64,000 nucleotides of DNA, taken from NCBI RefSeq assembly GCF_014196525.1, contig NZ_JACIDX010000012.1, positions 1-64,000 of the forward strand, written 5' to 3'. Positions 63,453-64,000 of this stretch are shown here, piece by piece (position 1 is the first letter of the stretch; each line of letters begins with the position of its first letter). The notes under the pieces are model-generated. The model ran no database searches. It was not told the DNA's origin and saw nothing but the letters and a program-made list of their open reading frames with translations. The position numbers and the translations under genes are program-made. Source of the stretch: Novosphingobium sediminicola (lineage in GTDB: Bacteria > Pseudomonadota > Alphaproteobacteria > Sphingomonadales > Sphingomonadaceae).

Positions 63453-64000
63453 TTACCCCTCCAGCGTGGCCAGAACCTCATAGGCCAGCACGGCTGCGGC
63501 CACGGCGGCGTTGAGCGAATCGGCTCGCCCCTTCATCGGCATGGTCACGCGCAGATCGCAGGCCAACTCATATTCCTCGGGCAGCCCGCGCGATTCGTTG
63601 CCCACCATGATGAAACACGGCGCGGCATAGGGCGCCCCGCGATAAGGCACCGCCTCACGCAGCGAGGCGGCCACCAACTGCCCATCCCCGCCGCTCAGCC
63701 AGGGCAGGAATTCCTCCCACCGCGCCACGGCCAGCTTTTGCGTAAAGATCGCGCCCATGCTGGCGCGCACGGCCTCGACGCTGAACGGATCGACGCAATC
63801 GTCGAGCAGGATCAGCCCGCCCGCGCCCACCGCATCGGCCGTGCGCAGCATCGTGCCCAGATTGCCCGGATCGCGCATCGCCTGCGCCACGAGCCAGATC
63901 GGCGCGGCATGGCGGTCCACGCCCGCCAGCGATGTGTCAAATTCGCGGAACACGCCGCAAACCGCCTGCGGATTCTCCTTGCCGGTGATCTTGGCCAGAA
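63453..64000 (-). CDS. TrmH-family RNA methyltransferase (partial)
   Basis: The C-terminal part (182 codons in the window) of a SpoU/TrmH-type knotted methyltransferase that methylates rRNA or tRNA with SAM. Motif 1 is AQAMRDPGNLGTMLRTADAV, motif 2 is FIMVGNESRGLPEEYELACD, and motif 3 is VTMPMKGRADSLNAAVAAAV. The frame remains open to the window edge (KITGKENPQAVCGVFREFD), so the N terminus and start lie outside. It is convergent to rmuC. Confidence 0.93.
   Translation of the reverse strand, partial: LAKITGKENPQAVCGVFREFDTSLAGVDRHAAPIWLVAQAMRDPGNLGTMLRTADAVGAGGLILLDDCVDPFSVEAVRASMGAIFTQKLAVARWEEFLPWLSGGDGQLVAASLREAVPYRGAPYAAPCFIMVGNESRGLPEEYELACDLRVTMPMKGRADSLNAAVAAAVLAYEVLATLEG

Overview
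The window is high-GC alphaproteobacterial chromosome and looks like Sphingomonadales (a Novosphingobium/Sphingomonas-like soil or plant-associated aerobe). Grounds for this are four large TonB-dependent receptors, the infA-maf-ribonuclease-yacG-tRNA-Phe gene order, a hisG-hisD-nusB-thiL block, and many 4-bp ATGA gene overlaps. I see no rRNA, CRISPR array, prophage or plasmid functions. The assignment rests on gene content and order only, since no search could be run.

Layout. 0.2-24.2 kb is an accessory catabolic region: LysR regulator and divergent NAD-dependent epimerase; LysR regulator divergent from a TonB receptor, carboxylesterase and Tat-exported sulfatase; a relic of a HerA-like ATPase gene; a translationally coupled operon of a di-haem planctomycete-type cytochrome (DUF1587/1595/1592/1588/1585), a Tat-exported DUF1552 protein and a secreted ankyrin protein; a second receptor; a tannase/feruloyl-esterase-like enzyme; a third receptor. 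Together these suggest uptake and periplasmic de-esterification, desulfation and oxidation of plant-derived aromatic or ester compounds. The substrate cannot be read from sequence. 24.2-25.8 kb is AT-richer, has no recognisable gene and carries a perfect 156-bp direct repeat.

25.8-33.1 kb holds a Crp/Fnr-type regulator followed by a complete cyanophycin operon (synthetase, isoaspartyl peptidase, cyanophycinase). Convergent to it is a two-gene unit of a SAM methyltransferase and a haem-oxygenase-like diiron protein. 33.1-34.5 kb is an integration scar beside tRNA-Phe: a broken HWE histidine kinase, an IS3-type transposase tail and a P4-type integrase fragment.

34.5-64 kb is mostly conserved housekeeping: yacG, RNase E/G-like, maf, infA, a glycine-rich TonB receptor, uvrC, an acetyltransferase, the H+-pyrophosphatase, a desaturase, thiL, nusB, hisD, hisG, an SPFH protein, NUDIX, BolA, J-domain protein, a cluster of glutathione transferases and VOC proteins with an HxlR regulator, cobS, truA, fmt, recR, def, rmuC and a partial TrmH-family methyltransferase. 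Two copies of a roughly 215-bp three-hairpin element sit between convergent gene pairs (uvrC/acetyltransferase and cobS/truA) and look like a family of bidirectional terminator elements.
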